Origin: JBDRCC01 sp043822065 [NCBI: archaeon]
GTDB taxonomy: Archaea; Undinarchaeota; CAZHTU01
Length of the DNA stretch: 64,000 nucleotides
NCBI GenBank assembly: GCA_043822065.1
Contig: JBDRCC010000007.1
Coordinates: 79,373-143,372 of the forward strand
Direction: 5' to 3'
Shown: positions 16,726 through 24,860 of the stretch, piece after piece
Layout: the number at the start of each line of letters is the position of its first letter
Position numbering within the stretch: the stretch's first letter is position 1
Position numbers and translations under genes: made by a program
The notes under the pieces: generated by a model
The model's database searches: none
Told to the model about the DNA's origin: nothing
Seen by the model: the letters and a program-made list of their open reading frames with translations, nothing else

Positions 16726-17940
16726 ATGACCCAGCCGGACGTTAGCATCGGTCTGGTAGGTCACATTGACCACGGCAAAACAACACTTACCGAAGCCCTA
16801 AGCGGCGTTTGGACCGATACTCATTCTGAAGAGCTAAAAAAAGGCATAACAATCAAGCTAGGCTACGCAGACACTACGTTCTACAAATGCAAAAAGTGCG
16901 ACGCGCCCGTCTGCTACTCTCCGACCAAGAAGTGCGAGGCGTGCGGCGGCGTGTGTGATGCAGTGCGGACAATATCCTTTGTCGATGCCCCTGGGCACGA
17001 GACGCTCATGGCGACAATGCTGTCCGGTGCCGCGATAATGGACGGCGCAGTCCTTGTCATAGCTGCGAACGAGCCCTGCCCGTCGCCGCAGACGAAGGAG
17101 CACCTAATGGCGCTCGACATCATCGGCAAGGAGAAGGTAGTTATAGTCCAGAACAAAATCGACCTTGTTACCAAGGAGCAGGCTATGGAGAACTACAAGC
17201 AGATAAAGGCGTTCGTGAAGGGCACCGTTGCTGAGAACTCCCCTATAATCCCAATCTCAGCCCAAAAGCGGCAGAACATCGATGCAGTCATAATGGCAAT
17301 CGAGACGCACATCCCCACCCCGAAGCGGGATGTGAAGTCCCCTCCAAAAATGCTCATCGCAAGGAGCTTTGACATAAACAAGCCAGGCACGAAGCCGAAA
17401 GACCTAAAGGGCGGCGTGCTCGGCGGCGCGCTTATTGCCGGCGAGCTGAAAGTCGGGCAGACAATAGAGATACTTCCCGGCGTGAAGCTCGGCGAAGGCA
17501 AGTGGCAGCCGGTAGAGACGGAAATTGACACGCTCTTTGCCTCAGGCAAGCCCCAGTCATCGGTGCACGCCGGCGGCTCAATAGGCATTGGGACCAAGCT
17601 TGACCCTGCCATGACGCGGTCAGACAACCTCTCCGGCAACCTGCTTGGCATTAAGACAAAGCTCCCGCCGCTCAGGACCGAACTTGACCTAAAGCCATCT
17701 CTCCTGAAAAAAGTAATCGGGCTCAAGGACGAGATTGACGTTGCACCTATCCGGACCAATGAGCCACTTATGCTGACCGTAGGCTGCACAATAACTGTGG
17801 GCGTAACTGTGAAGGCTGACAAAAACTCAATCAAGCTGAAGCTGAAGCTCCCCGTCTGCGCTGAAAAGGGCGACCGGGTAGTCATCTCGCGGCAGATTGA
17901 GCACAGGTGGCGGCTCGTTGGATACGGAACGATACTATGA
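16726..17940 (+). CDS. eif2g: Translation initiation factor aIF2 subunit gamma
   Basis: The 404-residue GTPase brings initiator Met-tRNA to the small subunit. G1 is [11 protein letters not shown]3 [10 protein letters not shown]4 NKIDLV. The zinc knuckle typical of this subunit is seen in CKKC and CEACGG (residues about 46-72). The two C-terminal beta-barrels include [15 protein letters not shown] and the end motif WRLVGYGTI. The stop overlaps the start of the downstream membrane-protein gene (ATGA). In many archaea this gene heads a cluster with a PIN protein, RpoE and Spt4, as here. Confidence 0.97.
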   Translation: MTQPDVSIGLVGHIDHGKTTLTEALSGVWTDTHSEELKKGITIKLGYADTTFYKCKKCDAPVCYSPTKKCEACGGVCDAVRTISFVDAPGHETLMATMLSGAAIMDGAVLVIAANEPCPSPQTKEHLMALDIIGKEKVVIVQNKIDLVTKEQAMENYKQIKAFVKGTVAENSPIIPISAQKRQNIDAVIMAIETHIPTPKRDVKSPPKMLIARSFDINKPGTKPKDLKGGVLGGALIAGELKVGQTIEILPGVKLGEGKWQPVETEIDTLFASGKPQSSVHAGGSIGIGTKLDPAMTRSDNLSGNLLGIKTKLPPLRTELDLKPSLLKKVIGLKDEIDVAPIRTNEPLMLTVGCTITVGVTVKADKNSIKLKLKLPVCAEKGDRVVISRQIEHRWRLVGYGTIL

Positions 17941-18353
17941 ACTGGCAGATATATGCTATACTCTCCTTAGTCCTCCTTGGTGCGTTCTACACGAGCATGA
18001 AGTTCGCCTTAGCGGCTGGCATAAACCCACAGCTTGCTGCAGTTGTCCTGCAATTTGCTGCGCTTGTATCGGTCGGGATTTATTTCATAGCCAACCGGGC
18101 TAGCATCCCGCTCCAGTACACCCAGACAAGCCTCACGTATGCTGTCCTTGCAGGGGTGTTCGTCGGCGCTGCCAACCTGGTGCTTTACCTTGCACTCAGC
18201 AGCGGGCCGGTCTCAAAAATAAGCCCAATAACCGGGATGGCCGTAATGATACCTGCTGTAGTCGGCATCCTTTACTTCAAGGAGCCCGCCAGCCTTAAGG
18301 TAATGGCTGGGCTTCTCTGCGCCGTTGCAGGCATTCTGCTCCTCTCTACATAG
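17937..18353 (+). CDS. EamA-like half transporter (DMT superfamily)
   Basis: A 138-residue membrane protein with about five hydrophobic segments, resembling one EamA repeat of drug/metabolite transporters; conserved features are the N-terminal [11 protein letters not shown] and the C-terminal [21 protein letters not shown]. Full DMT proteins have two repeats, so this half-length form would need to dimerise, as small multidrug transporters do. The ATG at 17937 overlaps the aIF2-gamma stop. The PIN gene follows immediately. Its substrate cannot be guessed from sequence. Confidence 0.8.
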   Translation: MNWQIYAILSLVLLGAFYTSMKFALAAGINPQLAAVVLQFAALVSVGIYFIANRASIPLQYTQTSLTYAVLAGVFVGAANLVLYLALSSGPVSKISPITGMAVMIPAVVGILYFKEPASLKVMAGLLCAVAGILLLST

Positions 18354-18731
18354 ATGGTGAAGCTACTACTAGACACAAACTTTCTCATGGTGCCTTTCCA
18401 GTTCGGGGTGGACATCTATTCTGAGTTCGACAGGATACTCCACGAGCCGTATACCATGTTTACCATCACTGCGGTGGAAGACGAGCTGGTCCGGCTTTCA
18501 AAGACCAAGCCCGCAGCAGCAGCCGCGCTGAAATTAGCAAAACTTAAAAAGGTGCGCATTATTCAGAATCCAGCAGATTCTCCGCAAGGGACAGACCCAA
18601 AAATCCTGGCTGCCGCGGAGTCAGAGGGTGCGGCGGTATGCACCAATGACTCTGCCCTCCGGAGGCAGGCTCGGGTGAAGGGCCTGAGGGTCATAACCCT
18701 TCGGCAGATGTCGCATTTAGTGGAGGCATAA
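18354..18731 (+). CDS. PIN-domain nuclease-like protein (Fcf1/VapC9 type)
   Basis: The 125-residue protein has a PIN fold with acidic residues at LLLDTNFLM, VEDELVRL and CTNDSALRRQA, as expected for a metal-dependent RNase. Stand-alone PIN proteins next to aIF2-gamma and RpoE are conserved in archaea and relate to eukaryotic Fcf1/Utp24, which cuts pre-rRNA. No antitoxin gene is adjacent, so a toxin role is unlikely. It shares its last base with the next start codon. Confidence 0.88.
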   Translation: MVKLLLDTNFLMVPFQFGVDIYSEFDRILHEPYTMFTITAVEDELVRLSKTKPAAAAALKLAKLKKVRIIQNPADSPQGTDPKILAAAESEGAAVCTNDSALRRQARVKGLRVITLRQMSHLVEA

Positions 18732-19249
18732 TGGCAAAATCACAGAAGAACCCTGAAAAATGGCCAGAATCCGTGGAGGTAGTCGTCACTATGCCTAAGG
18801 GCTCAAGGAACAGGTACTCTGTCCTTAAGTCTGCGGTCAAGGTCGAAAAGGTTTTCCCCCTCCCAAGCGTTGTCGAAACCGGGTTCATCTCCGGCACAGA
18901 GTCTGATGACGGAAACCCCTTAACAGCATTTGTCCTGGTGGATGAGCCAACCTTCCCTGGCTGCATAATCTCTGCGAGGCCAGTCGGCGTTTTGAAGCTT
19001 GCAAAAAAGGACATGTACATTGACCTAATCCTGCTGGTCCCCACTGCAGACCGGAGGTACGATTCGATCACGGAGCTGGAGGATGTCCAGGAGAGCGTAA
19101 AGAAGGACATTTCCAACTGGTTCCTTGGCGTCTCAAAAATGCTTGTTGCGCCGCTCGATACCGCGCCAGCCATCCAGGGCTGGGTGGGTTCGGCTCAAGC
19201 CAAAAACTCTATAAAGCATGCCGCGGATTTATTCAAGCGACGTCATTAG
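18731..19249 (+). CDS. Family I inorganic pyrophosphatase homologue, active site degenerate
   Basis: The length (172) and fold signatures (MPKGSRNRY, TGFISGTE, PVGVLKL) match soluble family I pyrophosphatases. The catalytic signature D-x-D-P-x-D reads DGNPLTA: only the first Asp (D60) remains, the others being N62 and T65. Aligning by eye to the E. coli enzyme, the equivalents of E20, E31, Y55, D97, D102, K104 and Y141 are also replaced. I therefore read it as a pseudoenzyme, perhaps a structural or binding protein. It lies between the PIN gene and rpoE1, overlapping the former by one base. A membrane pyrophosphatase is encoded at 22752. Confidence 0.8.
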   Translation: MAKSQKNPEKWPESVEVVVTMPKGSRNRYSVLKSAVKVEKVFPLPSVVETGFISGTESDDGNPLTAFVLVDEPTFPGCIISARPVGVLKLAKKDMYIDLILLVPTADRRYDSITELEDVQESVKKDISNWFLGVSKMLVAPLDTAPAIQGWVGSAQAKNSIKHAADLFKRRH

Positions 19250-19257
19250 GTGTTACT

Positions 19258-19917
19258 ATGTATGAACTAGTTACAGTACAGGATAACGTAAGGGTTCCGC
19301 CAGACAAGTTTGGCACCGACCTGAAGGGCACGATAATAAGCGTGCTGAAGCGCCAGTACGAGGGCTACCTTAACAAGGACCTCGGGCTCGTCGTCAGCGT
19401 GGCTGACGTTGACACAATCGGCGAGGGCGAGATACGCCCTGGCGACGGAAGCGCATACTATGACACAGTCTTCAAGATACTCACATTCAAGCCGGAGATG
19501 AACGAGCTCGTCCTCGGGAAAGTGATAGAAATCGTCGAGTTCGGCGCGTTCGTAACATTGGGTGCGATTGACGGCCTCATTCACGTTTCACAGGTCACGG
19601 ACGACTTCCTTTCATATGACGACAAGGGCAGGCGCCTCGTCGGCAAGGAGAGCAAGAAGTCAGTCAGCGAGGGGGACTTCCTCCGCGCGAGGATTGTCGC
19701 ACTCTCAATGAAAAAGTCACAGAGCCAGAAAGTAGGGCTCACCATGCGCCAGAGCGGGCTTGGCAAGCTCCAGTGGATTGAGGAGGAGCGGAAGAAGGCG
19801 AGCAAGGAAAAGGCAGCGCCAGCCGAAACGAAGGATAAGCCAAAAGACAAGGCAAAGGACAAGCCGAAGGAGAAGCCGAAAGAGAAGGCTAAAGACTCCC
19901 CAAAGGGGAAGAAATGA
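19258..19917 (+). CDS. rpoE1: DNA-directed RNA polymerase subunit E' (Rpb7)
   Basis: The 219-residue protein has the N-terminal tip domain (MYELVTVQDNVRVPPDKF) and a C-terminal S1 RNA-binding domain with VIEIVEFGAFVTLGAIDGLIH. It forms the stalk with subunit F. After the S1 domain ends near residue 178 there is a 40-residue tail of Lys, Asp, Pro and Glu repeats (KPKDKAKDKPKEKPKEK) absent from most RpoE. A GTGTT leader separates it from the gene upstream. The stop overlaps the Spt4 ATG. Confidence 0.95.
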   Translation: MYELVTVQDNVRVPPDKFGTDLKGTIISVLKRQYEGYLNKDLGLVVSVADVDTIGEGEIRPGDGSAYYDTVFKILTFKPEMNELVLGKVIEIVEFGAFVTLGAIDGLIHVSQVTDDFLSYDDKGRRLVGKESKKSVSEGDFLRARIVALSMKKSQSQKVGLTMRQSGLGKLQWIEEERKKASKEKAAPAETKDKPKDKAKDKPKEKPKEKAKDSPKGKK

Positions 19918-20096
19918 TTAAGGCATGCAAGAACTGCCACGTGCTCACCGAAGAGTCAGTATGCCCAGTTTGCAAGTCGCAGGAGTTCAGCCCGAAGTGG
20001 AAGGGCTTCATCACAGTCATTGACGCCGACAGGTCAGAGGCGGCAAAGCGCATGGGCGTTACAATGCCCGGCAAATATGCATTAAAGATTGGTTAA
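19914..20096 (+). CDS. spt4: Transcription elongation factor Spt4
   Basis: A 60-residue zinc protein (formerly RpoE''). Zinc-binding pairs are CKNC and CPVC, followed by the SPKWKGFITVIDADRSE segment that binds Spt5. The partners Spt4/5 raise RNA polymerase processivity. Its ATG overlaps the rpoE1 stop (ATGA) and S24e begins one base after its stop. Confidence 0.96.
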   Translation: MIKACKNCHVLTEESVCPVCKSQEFSPKWKGFITVIDADRSEAAKRMGVTMPGKYALKIG

Positions 20097-20097
20097 A

Positions 20098-20574
20098 ATG
20101 GAGCTACAGATAACTAACAAAAAGGAAAACAAGCTGCTGAACAGGACCGAAATTGAAGGCACGGTAACGTTCGACGCGGCAATACCTGCGAAATCCGAGG
20201 TAAGCACAAAAATCTCCGCCACCCTTGGCGGAGACAAGAACCTTGTTGTTTTGGACCACATCTACCCCCAGTTTGGGGCAAGGCAGGCAAGGATAATCGC
20301 CAAAGTCTACAAGGACAAGAAATCACTCGACGCTTATGAGCCAAAGCCAAAGGCGGCAGCCCCGAAGAAGGAGGGCGCGCCAGCCGAAAAGCCGGCAGAA
20401 GCCAAGGCAGAGGCCCCAAAACAGGAAGCGCCCGCTGAGAAGTCGGCAGAAGCGAAAAAGGATGCTCCCACGGCGGAAGCTCCAAAACAGGAAACCCCTG
20501 CTGAAAAGCCGCCGGAGAAGAAAACCGAGGCTCCAAAGGCGGAAGCCCCAGCGGAGAAAAAGGAGGCTAAATAA
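20098..20574 (+). CDS. rps24e: 30S ribosomal protein S24e with long Lys/Ala/Pro/Glu tail
   Basis: Residues 1-85 are S24e: [17 protein letters not shown] and the [18 protein letters not shown] motif. The rest (about 73 residues) is a repetitive tail of [20 protein letters not shown] units that nearly doubles the protein length over the usual 100. The ATG at 20098 is chosen over a TTG at 20089. The last base overlaps the S27ae start. Confidence 0.95.
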   Translation: MELQITNKKENKLLNRTEIEGTVTFDAAIPAKSEVSTKISATLGGDKNLVVLDHIYPQFGARQARIIAKVYKDKKSLDAYEPKPKAAAPKKEGAPAEKPAEAKAEAPKQEAPAEKSAEAKKDAPTAEAPKQETPAEKPPEKKTEAPKAEAPAEKKEAK

Positions 20575-20771
20575 TGGCTGAAGACAAGAAAGGCGGAAGC
20601 AAGAAGTCAAAGTCTGAAAAGTGGAAATTCTACAAGGTCGAGGGCGACCAGGTCTTACGGACAAAGAAGTCATGCCCCCGCTGCGGCCCGGGCGTGTACC
20701 TTGCAGAGCACAAGAACAGGATGACCTGCGGCAAGTGCAACTACACAGAATTCAAGGCCAAAAACCAATAA
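20574..20771 (+). CDS. rps27ae: 30S ribosomal protein S27ae
   Basis: A 65-residue zinc ribbon: [22 protein letters not shown] has both CxxC pairs, the canonical archaeal S27ae. It ends the aIF2-gamma to S27ae block. The N-terminal 15 residues are basic (Lys/Ser/Gly rich). The short gap before tRNA-Trp includes a small hairpin (ACTCC/GGAGT, about 20804-20818). Confidence 0.95.
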   Translation: MAEDKKGGSKKSKSEKWKFYKVEGDQVLRTKKSCPRCGPGVYLAEHKNRMTCGKCNYTEFKAKNQ

Positions 20772-20832
20772 AGTTTTATATTCTGCCACTACTACCTTAT
20801 TAACTCCTACGCGGAGTGCACCCTTCGGCTTT

Positions 20833-20957
20833 GGGGCTGTGGGGTAGGCAGGCATCCTGGCTGGCTCCAGTCTCTAGAAATTCACGAGCCTTCGGGCGAT
20901 GATGAAAGAATGGAGCGAGGATACCAGCAGATTCGGGTTCAAATCCCGACAGCCCCA
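20833..20957 (+). tRNA. tRNA-Trp (anticodon CCA) with a 52-nt intron
   Basis: Acceptor stem GGGGCTG/CAGCCCC, T stem TCGGG/CCCGA with loop TTCAAAT, and a 5-bp anticodon stem (GCTGG at 20860-20864, CCAGC at 20924-20928) give a complete tRNA once 20871-20922 is removed. The anticodon CCA is at 20867-20869, and the intron follows G37, the standard archaeal site. CCA is encoded (20958-20960). The intron can pair with the anticodon loop (TGGAGC with GCTCCA), consistent with a bulge-helix-bulge-like splice site, though the exact bulges are not canonical. It contains a box C-like ATGATGA (20899-20905). Confidence 0.9.
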
Positions 20958-20969
20958 CCACTCCCTATC

Positions 20970-20992
20970 CCTTTCTTTTAAGAAAAGAAAGG
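20970..20992 (+). terminator. AT-rich 10-bp hairpin behind tRNA-Trp
   Basis: A perfect 10-bp inverted repeat (CCTTTCTTTT with AAAAGAAAGG) has a 3-base loop AAG. It starts 9 bases after the encoded CCA. A hairpin of the same size and design follows tRNA-Ala. It could end transcription or protect the 3' trailer before tRNA maturation. Confidence 0.45.
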
Positions 20993-21077
20993 TCTAAGGG
21001 TCACCCCAAAGAAAAACATAGACAATACCAAAAGAAAACTACTCTAGGATTCGCTCCGCTCATAATATTAGTAGCAT

Positions 21078-21824
21078 ATGAAGCCGCCTGACAAACTTAT
21101 ACAAACGGACAAAAGTGAAAGAGATGAGTTTGGACTTTTTGAGAAATACGCCGACCTCAGGGAAAAGAAGGTAATTGAGATTGGGTGCGGGTATGGTAAA
21201 TACACGGTCCGCCTTGCGCCTCTTGTCAAGTCGATTTCCGCGATAGACATGTCCGAAAAGGAGCTTGCGAGGGCTATTGCAATTACCCCCGAGCGGCTCA
21301 AGTCGAAGATTCAGTACAAGCACGTGTCTGCGGCCGACCTTCCATTCGCGGACGCGTCTTTTGATACTGCATTTCTTGCGTTTGTCTTCCATGAAATCCC
21401 CCACGAGGAGCAGGAGAAAGCTTTAGCTGAGATTCTCAGGGTCCTTAAGCCAGGCGGGCAGGCCGTCCTAATCGACCCGACCCCTTACTCGCCGTTCCAT
21501 AAATTCGTCCGGATTTTCAAGCCGGAAGAGGACCACGGCTGGAGGGTGGAGCGCTCGAATGCGAGGATTGTCCAGGCTGTTGAGCAGGGCATGTTCAAAA
21601 AGGAGCAGGCACTGGAATTCCACAAGACTTTTGAGTACGAAAGCAGGGATGCTGCATACACTGCAATTCTCGGTAACTGGGCGCGGGTTGCAACTCCGAA
21701 AGATAACTCAGAGCGGGAGGTGTGGAAACGGAAGATTGACGCTATACTGGGTGACGCCATAAAGCAGCAACCAGTCCGCCTCTATGAGCACTGCCAGCTG
21801 ATAACTCTAAGAAAGCTTAAATAA
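21078..21824 (+). CDS. SAM-dependent class I methyltransferase
   Basis: A 248-residue Methyltransf_11-type enzyme. Motif I is VIEIGCGYGKYTV, motif II carries the acidic AIDMSEKE, and motif IV is AADLPFADASFDTAFL, followed by RVLKPGGQAVLID. The C-terminal 80 residues form a substrate-recognition part. The acceptor molecule cannot be predicted. No clear TATA box lies at the usual distance, so the start is less certain than others. The gene follows tRNA-Trp after a 117-base gap with an AT-rich hairpin. Confidence 0.88.
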   Translation: MKPPDKLIQTDKSERDEFGLFEKYADLREKKVIEIGCGYGKYTVRLAPLVKSISAIDMSEKELARAIAITPERLKSKIQYKHVSAADLPFADASFDTAFLAFVFHEIPHEEQEKALAEILRVLKPGGQAVLIDPTPYSPFHKFVRIFKPEEDHGWRVERSNARIVQAVEQGMFKKEQALEFHKTFEYESRDAAYTAILGNWARVATPKDNSEREVWKRKIDAILGDAIKQQPVRLYEHCQLITLRKLK

Positions 21825-21845
21825 TGCATAATCGAATACTTAGGC

Positions 21846-22694
21846 ATGGGTTACGCCCTTTATTTTGACAAGAGCGCCTGGAAAAATAACTGTGTTACAG
21901 TATATCCTGTCTGTAAGGACAAACAGTGTGACGCCCCTGCTGGCGAGCTCTGTAAGCTCTTTGCAAGCGAGGTAATTGATGGCGTGAGTATAGGGCAAAT
22001 CAGTTACTTGACGTTTTTTGGCCCTGTACAACCTGGTAAGTCAGAGCCGACGAGCATGACGTTTACCTGTCCAAAGTATTCTTCTGGCATCTCTTGCGCA
22101 CATTTTCTTCAGCAGGAAGGGTGGGAATGGTTTGCGAGACGGGCAGGCATAAGCCCCTTCGACTATAATCGCGGCGACCAAGGTGATGGCCGACCTACTG
22201 CGCCTTTCTATTGCAACAGCTTTGATTCTAATCATAAGCAGGAGATGAAAATCGCAGTAAACCCCCATTCCAATTTAGAGCATTACATCCTTGCGGGGTT
22301 TTGGCTGGCTAATCCAGCCCTGAAGCAGTACCTTGTGTCCAAGTATCACACCGAGGACCTAGAATTTTCCATGGTCGAGGAAACCTCGGCGGAGCTAACT
22401 GGGAAGTTTTTTGAGGATAACAGGCGTAAAGTAAAAAAGATTGCCAAGCTCCAGGGTGCCAGTGATGGCTCCAATAGATGCCCTGGAGTCCGTAATGTTG
22501 AAGACTACAAAGCAGAGATATACTCACATGGTATTATCAACAACAAAGAAATTAATGCCTGTGGCTTCATGCTCTCTGAGCTGCCGCGGATGTCAGGCTG
22601 TTATGGCAAGGTTTATACTAATAACGTCGAAACCCGTTGCGGTGGGAATTACAAAACAAAATCTAAAATGCGGCTGATTTGCAGCAAAGCCTAA
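21846..22694 (+). CDS. Cysteine-rich hypothetical protein (282 aa)
   Basis: I do not recognise this protein. It has 12 cysteines spread over its whole length, mostly single, plus several short Gly- and aromatic-rich stretches (SYLTFFGP, DQGDGRPTAPFY). There is no signal peptide or membrane helix at the N-terminus. Base use is visibly more A+T rich than in flanking genes and codon choice includes many rare codons, suggesting transfer. A TATA-like element (AGCTTAAATAATG) sits 26-27 bases before the ATG, so it is probably leaderless. Its functions could include metal binding or disulfide chemistry; neither can be shown. Confidence 0.7.
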   Translation: MGYALYFDKSAWKNNCVTVYPVCKDKQCDAPAGELCKLFASEVIDGVSIGQISYLTFFGPVQPGKSEPTSMTFTCPKYSSGISCAHFLQQEGWEWFARRAGISPFDYNRGDQGDGRPTAPFYCNSFDSNHKQEMKIAVNPHSNLEHYILAGFWLANPALKQYLVSKYHTEDLEFSMVEETSAELTGKFFEDNRRKVKKIAKLQGASDGSNRCPGVRNVEDYKAEIYSHGIINNKEINACGFMLSELPRMSGCYGKVYTNNVETRCGGNYKTKSKMRLICSKA

Positions 22695-22705
22695 GCAAAA
22701 GTAAA

Positions 22706-22745
22706 TATTATATACCGTCTGCTTTTAGTAGAGCACAAGGGGGTT
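22706..22745 (+). promoter_or_regulatory. Promoter and ribosome site of membrane pyrophosphatase
   Basis: The TATA box ATTATATACC spans about 22707-22715, giving a start near 22738. GGGGGTT at 22739-22745 lies a few bases upstream of the ATG at 22752 and serves as a strong ribosome site on a short leader. Confidence 0.55.
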
Positions 22746-22751
22746 AACCTA

Positions 22752-24722
22752 ATGGAATACTTTGCATACACACCGATTGCAGGGCTCCTCGCCATAGTCT
22801 TTGCGGGGTACCTGTCTTACATGGTTCTGAAAAAGGAGGAGGGCACTCAGAAGATGAGCGAGCTTTCCCATGCAATTCAGGAGGGCGCACTGGCTTACTT
22901 GACGCGGCAGTACAAAACACTGGCAGTCTTCATAGCAATTGTTGCAGTAATATTCGCGTATGCATTGTCGCCCATTGTCGCATTAGTATACCTTATAGGG
23001 ACCCTTTGCTCAATCGCCGCAGGATTCATAGGCATGTACGTCGCTACAAGGGCGAACACCAGGACGACAAACGCCGCGAGGACGAGCCTAAATTCCGCCC
23101 TCCAGATTGCATTCCGGGGCGGCTCTGTGATGGGAATGTCCGTCGTTGGGCTAAGCCTATTGGGGATTGGCGTGACCTTCTATGTCTTTAGGGACATACA
23201 GGTGGTCACCGGCTTCGCATTCGGTGCGAGCTCAATCGCACTTTTCGCCAGGGTCGGCGGGGGAATATTCACCAAAGCAGCTGACGTAGGTGCAGACCTC
23301 GTTGGCAAGATTGAGGCCCACATACCAGAGGACGATCCGAGGAATGCCGCAGTAATCGCAGACAATGTCGGCGACAACGTAGGCGACGTCGCAGGTATGG
23401 GCGCAGACCTGTTCGAATCATATTCCGGCTCAATAATCTCTGCTGTGGTGCTTGGCTCTACTGCAATGGTTATCGGGCAGTTCGGGGTAAACTCCGTTTT
23501 CTTCCCATTCTCGATAGCCATCATGGGCGTGCTTGCATCGATAGCTGGTGTCTTTGTAGTCCGGACAAAAGAGGGTGCAGACCCCCAGAAGGTTCTTAAC
23601 AACGCAACATTCTCAAGTGCGATAATCCTGGCAATCGGCGCGTACTTCCTCTCCAGATACCTCCTTCACAGCATTAGCCCGTTTATCGCCGTGGTCGCAG
23701 GGCTTGTTGCGGGAGTAGTCATCGGCCTGCTTACCGAATACTACACGTCAGCGGACTACAAATATGTCAAGGCGATAGCCAAAGCCGCCGAAACCGGCGC
23801 TGGCACAAATGTCATTCAGGGAATCGCCGTCGGCATGCAGAGCACCGCGCTTCCTGTGCTCTCAATCTGCGCAGCTATCCTGCTGTCCTACCATGTCGCA
23901 GGAATATACGGCATTGCAATGGCCGCGGTCGGAATGCTTTCCATAACCGGGATTGTTGTTGCGGTCGACTCGTACGGCCCGATTGCAGACAACGCTGGCG
24001 GGATTGCAGAGATGGCCGGGCTCCCGAAGTCCGTCCGGGCAAGGACAGACAAGCTCGACGCACTTGGCAACACGACAGCCGCAATCTCAAAGGGATTTGC
24101 CATCGGCTCTGCCGCGCTTACCGCACTCGCGCTGTTCATAGCGTTCGCACAGACTGCAAACATCAGCGTGATAAGCGTGCTGGACCCGACCGTCCTTGTC
24201 GGAATGCTCATTGGAGGCATCCTGCCATTCGTCTTCAGCTCAATGGCTATGAAGGCGGTGGGAAACGCCGCATTCGAGATAATCGAGGAGGTCAGGCGCC
24301 AGTTCAGAGAGATAAAAGGCCTGATGGAAGGAAAGACAAAGCCTGACTACGCCAGATGTGTTGACATATGCACAAAGTCCGCACTACGCGAGATGATTGC
24401 GCCCGGTGCGATGGCTGTTCTTGCCCCCCTTGCAATGGGCTTCCTCCTTGGCAAGGAGGCGCTCGGCGGCATGCTTGCCGGCGCTACAGTCACCGGCGTC
24501 ATGCTAGCAATATTCATGGCAAACGCCGGCGGAGCCTGGGACAACGCCAAGAAGTACATCGAATCCGGGCACCTTGGCGGAAAGGGGACGCCAACACACG
24601 ATGCCGCCATAGTCGGCGACACAGTCGGCGACCCGTTCAAGGACACAGCAGGGCCATCGCTGAACATCCTAATCAAGCTGATGGCTGTAATCGCCCTCCT
24701 GGCGGCGCCTCTGCTGGCTTAG
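22752..24722 (+). CDS. hppA: Membrane-bound ion-pumping pyrophosphatase (K+-dependent type)
   Basis: A 656-residue protein with about 15-16 membrane segments. It hydrolyses pyrophosphate and pumps H+ and/or Na+ outward. The catalytic loops are visible: [20 protein letters not shown] (residues about 200-220), the GNTTAAI region at G439-I445, and the final [15 protein letters not shown]. The residue after GNTT is Ala (A443), as in K+-dependent enzymes (Lys marks K+-independent ones). The fourth following residue is Ser (S446), where K+-dependent enzymes usually have Gly. Whether it pumps H+ or Na+ cannot be decided by eye. Confidence 0.95.
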   Translation: MEYFAYTPIAGLLAIVFAGYLSYMVLKKEEGTQKMSELSHAIQEGALAYLTRQYKTLAVFIAIVAVIFAYALSPIVALVYLIGTLCSIAAGFIGMYVATRANTRTTNAARTSLNSALQIAFRGGSVMGMSVVGLSLLGIGVTFYVFRDIQVVTGFAFGASSIALFARVGGGIFTKAADVGADLVGKIEAHIPEDDPRNAAVIADNVGDNVGDVAGMGADLFESYSGSIISAVVLGSTAMVIGQFGVNSVFFPFSIAIMGVLASIAGVFVVRTKEGADPQKVLNNATFSSAIILAIGAYFLSRYLLHSISPFIAVVAGLVAGVVIGLLTEYYTSADYKYVKAIAKAAETGAGTNVIQGIAVGMQSTALPVLSICAAILLSYHVAGIYGIAMAAVGMLSITGIVVAVDSYGPIADNAGGIAEMAGLPKSVRARTDKLDALGNTTAAISKGFAIGSAALTALALFIAFAQTANISVISVLDPTVLVGMLIGGILPFVFSSMAMKAVGNAAFEIIEEVRRQFREIKGLMEGKTKPDYARCVDICTKSALREMIAPGAMAVLAPLAMGFLLGKEALGGMLAGATVTGVMLAIFMANAGGAWDNAKKYIESGHLGGKGTPTHDAAIVGDTVGDPFKDTAGPSLNILIKLMAVIALLAAPLLA

Positions 24723-24783
24723 AAAAAACTATTAAAACAGCAGAAAACTAAGGCTGGATACTGCCAAGTCTTTCAGCCATTTT

Positions 24784-24854
24784 GCGGTGGTGATGTAGTC
24801 GCAGCATTCGAGCCTTCCAAGCTCGCCGCCCGGGTTCAAATCCCGGCCGCCGCA
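24784..24854 (+). tRNA. tRNA-Gly (anticodon TCC)
   Basis: A 71-nt tRNA with acceptor stem GCGGTGG/CCGCCGC, anticodon stem CGAGC/GCTCG, loop CTTCCAA (anticodon TCC) and T loop TTCAAAT. It reads GGA and GGG. No intron and no encoded CCA. It sits 61 bases after hppA and 6 bases before a gene on the other strand. Confidence 0.95.
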
Positions 24855-24860
24855 CTCCTT

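Noticed and set aside
18354-19249. PIN gene and pyrophosphatase homologue as a toxin-antitoxin pair
   Set aside because: The second gene clearly has a pyrophosphatase scaffold and the PIN gene sits in its conserved place between aIF2-gamma and RpoE.
20833-20957. Reading this tRNA as an intronless or Pro(TGG) tRNA
   Set aside because: The acceptor start resembles tRNA-Pro, but only a CCA anticodon with a 52-nt intron after position 37 gives a complete 5-bp anticodon stem.
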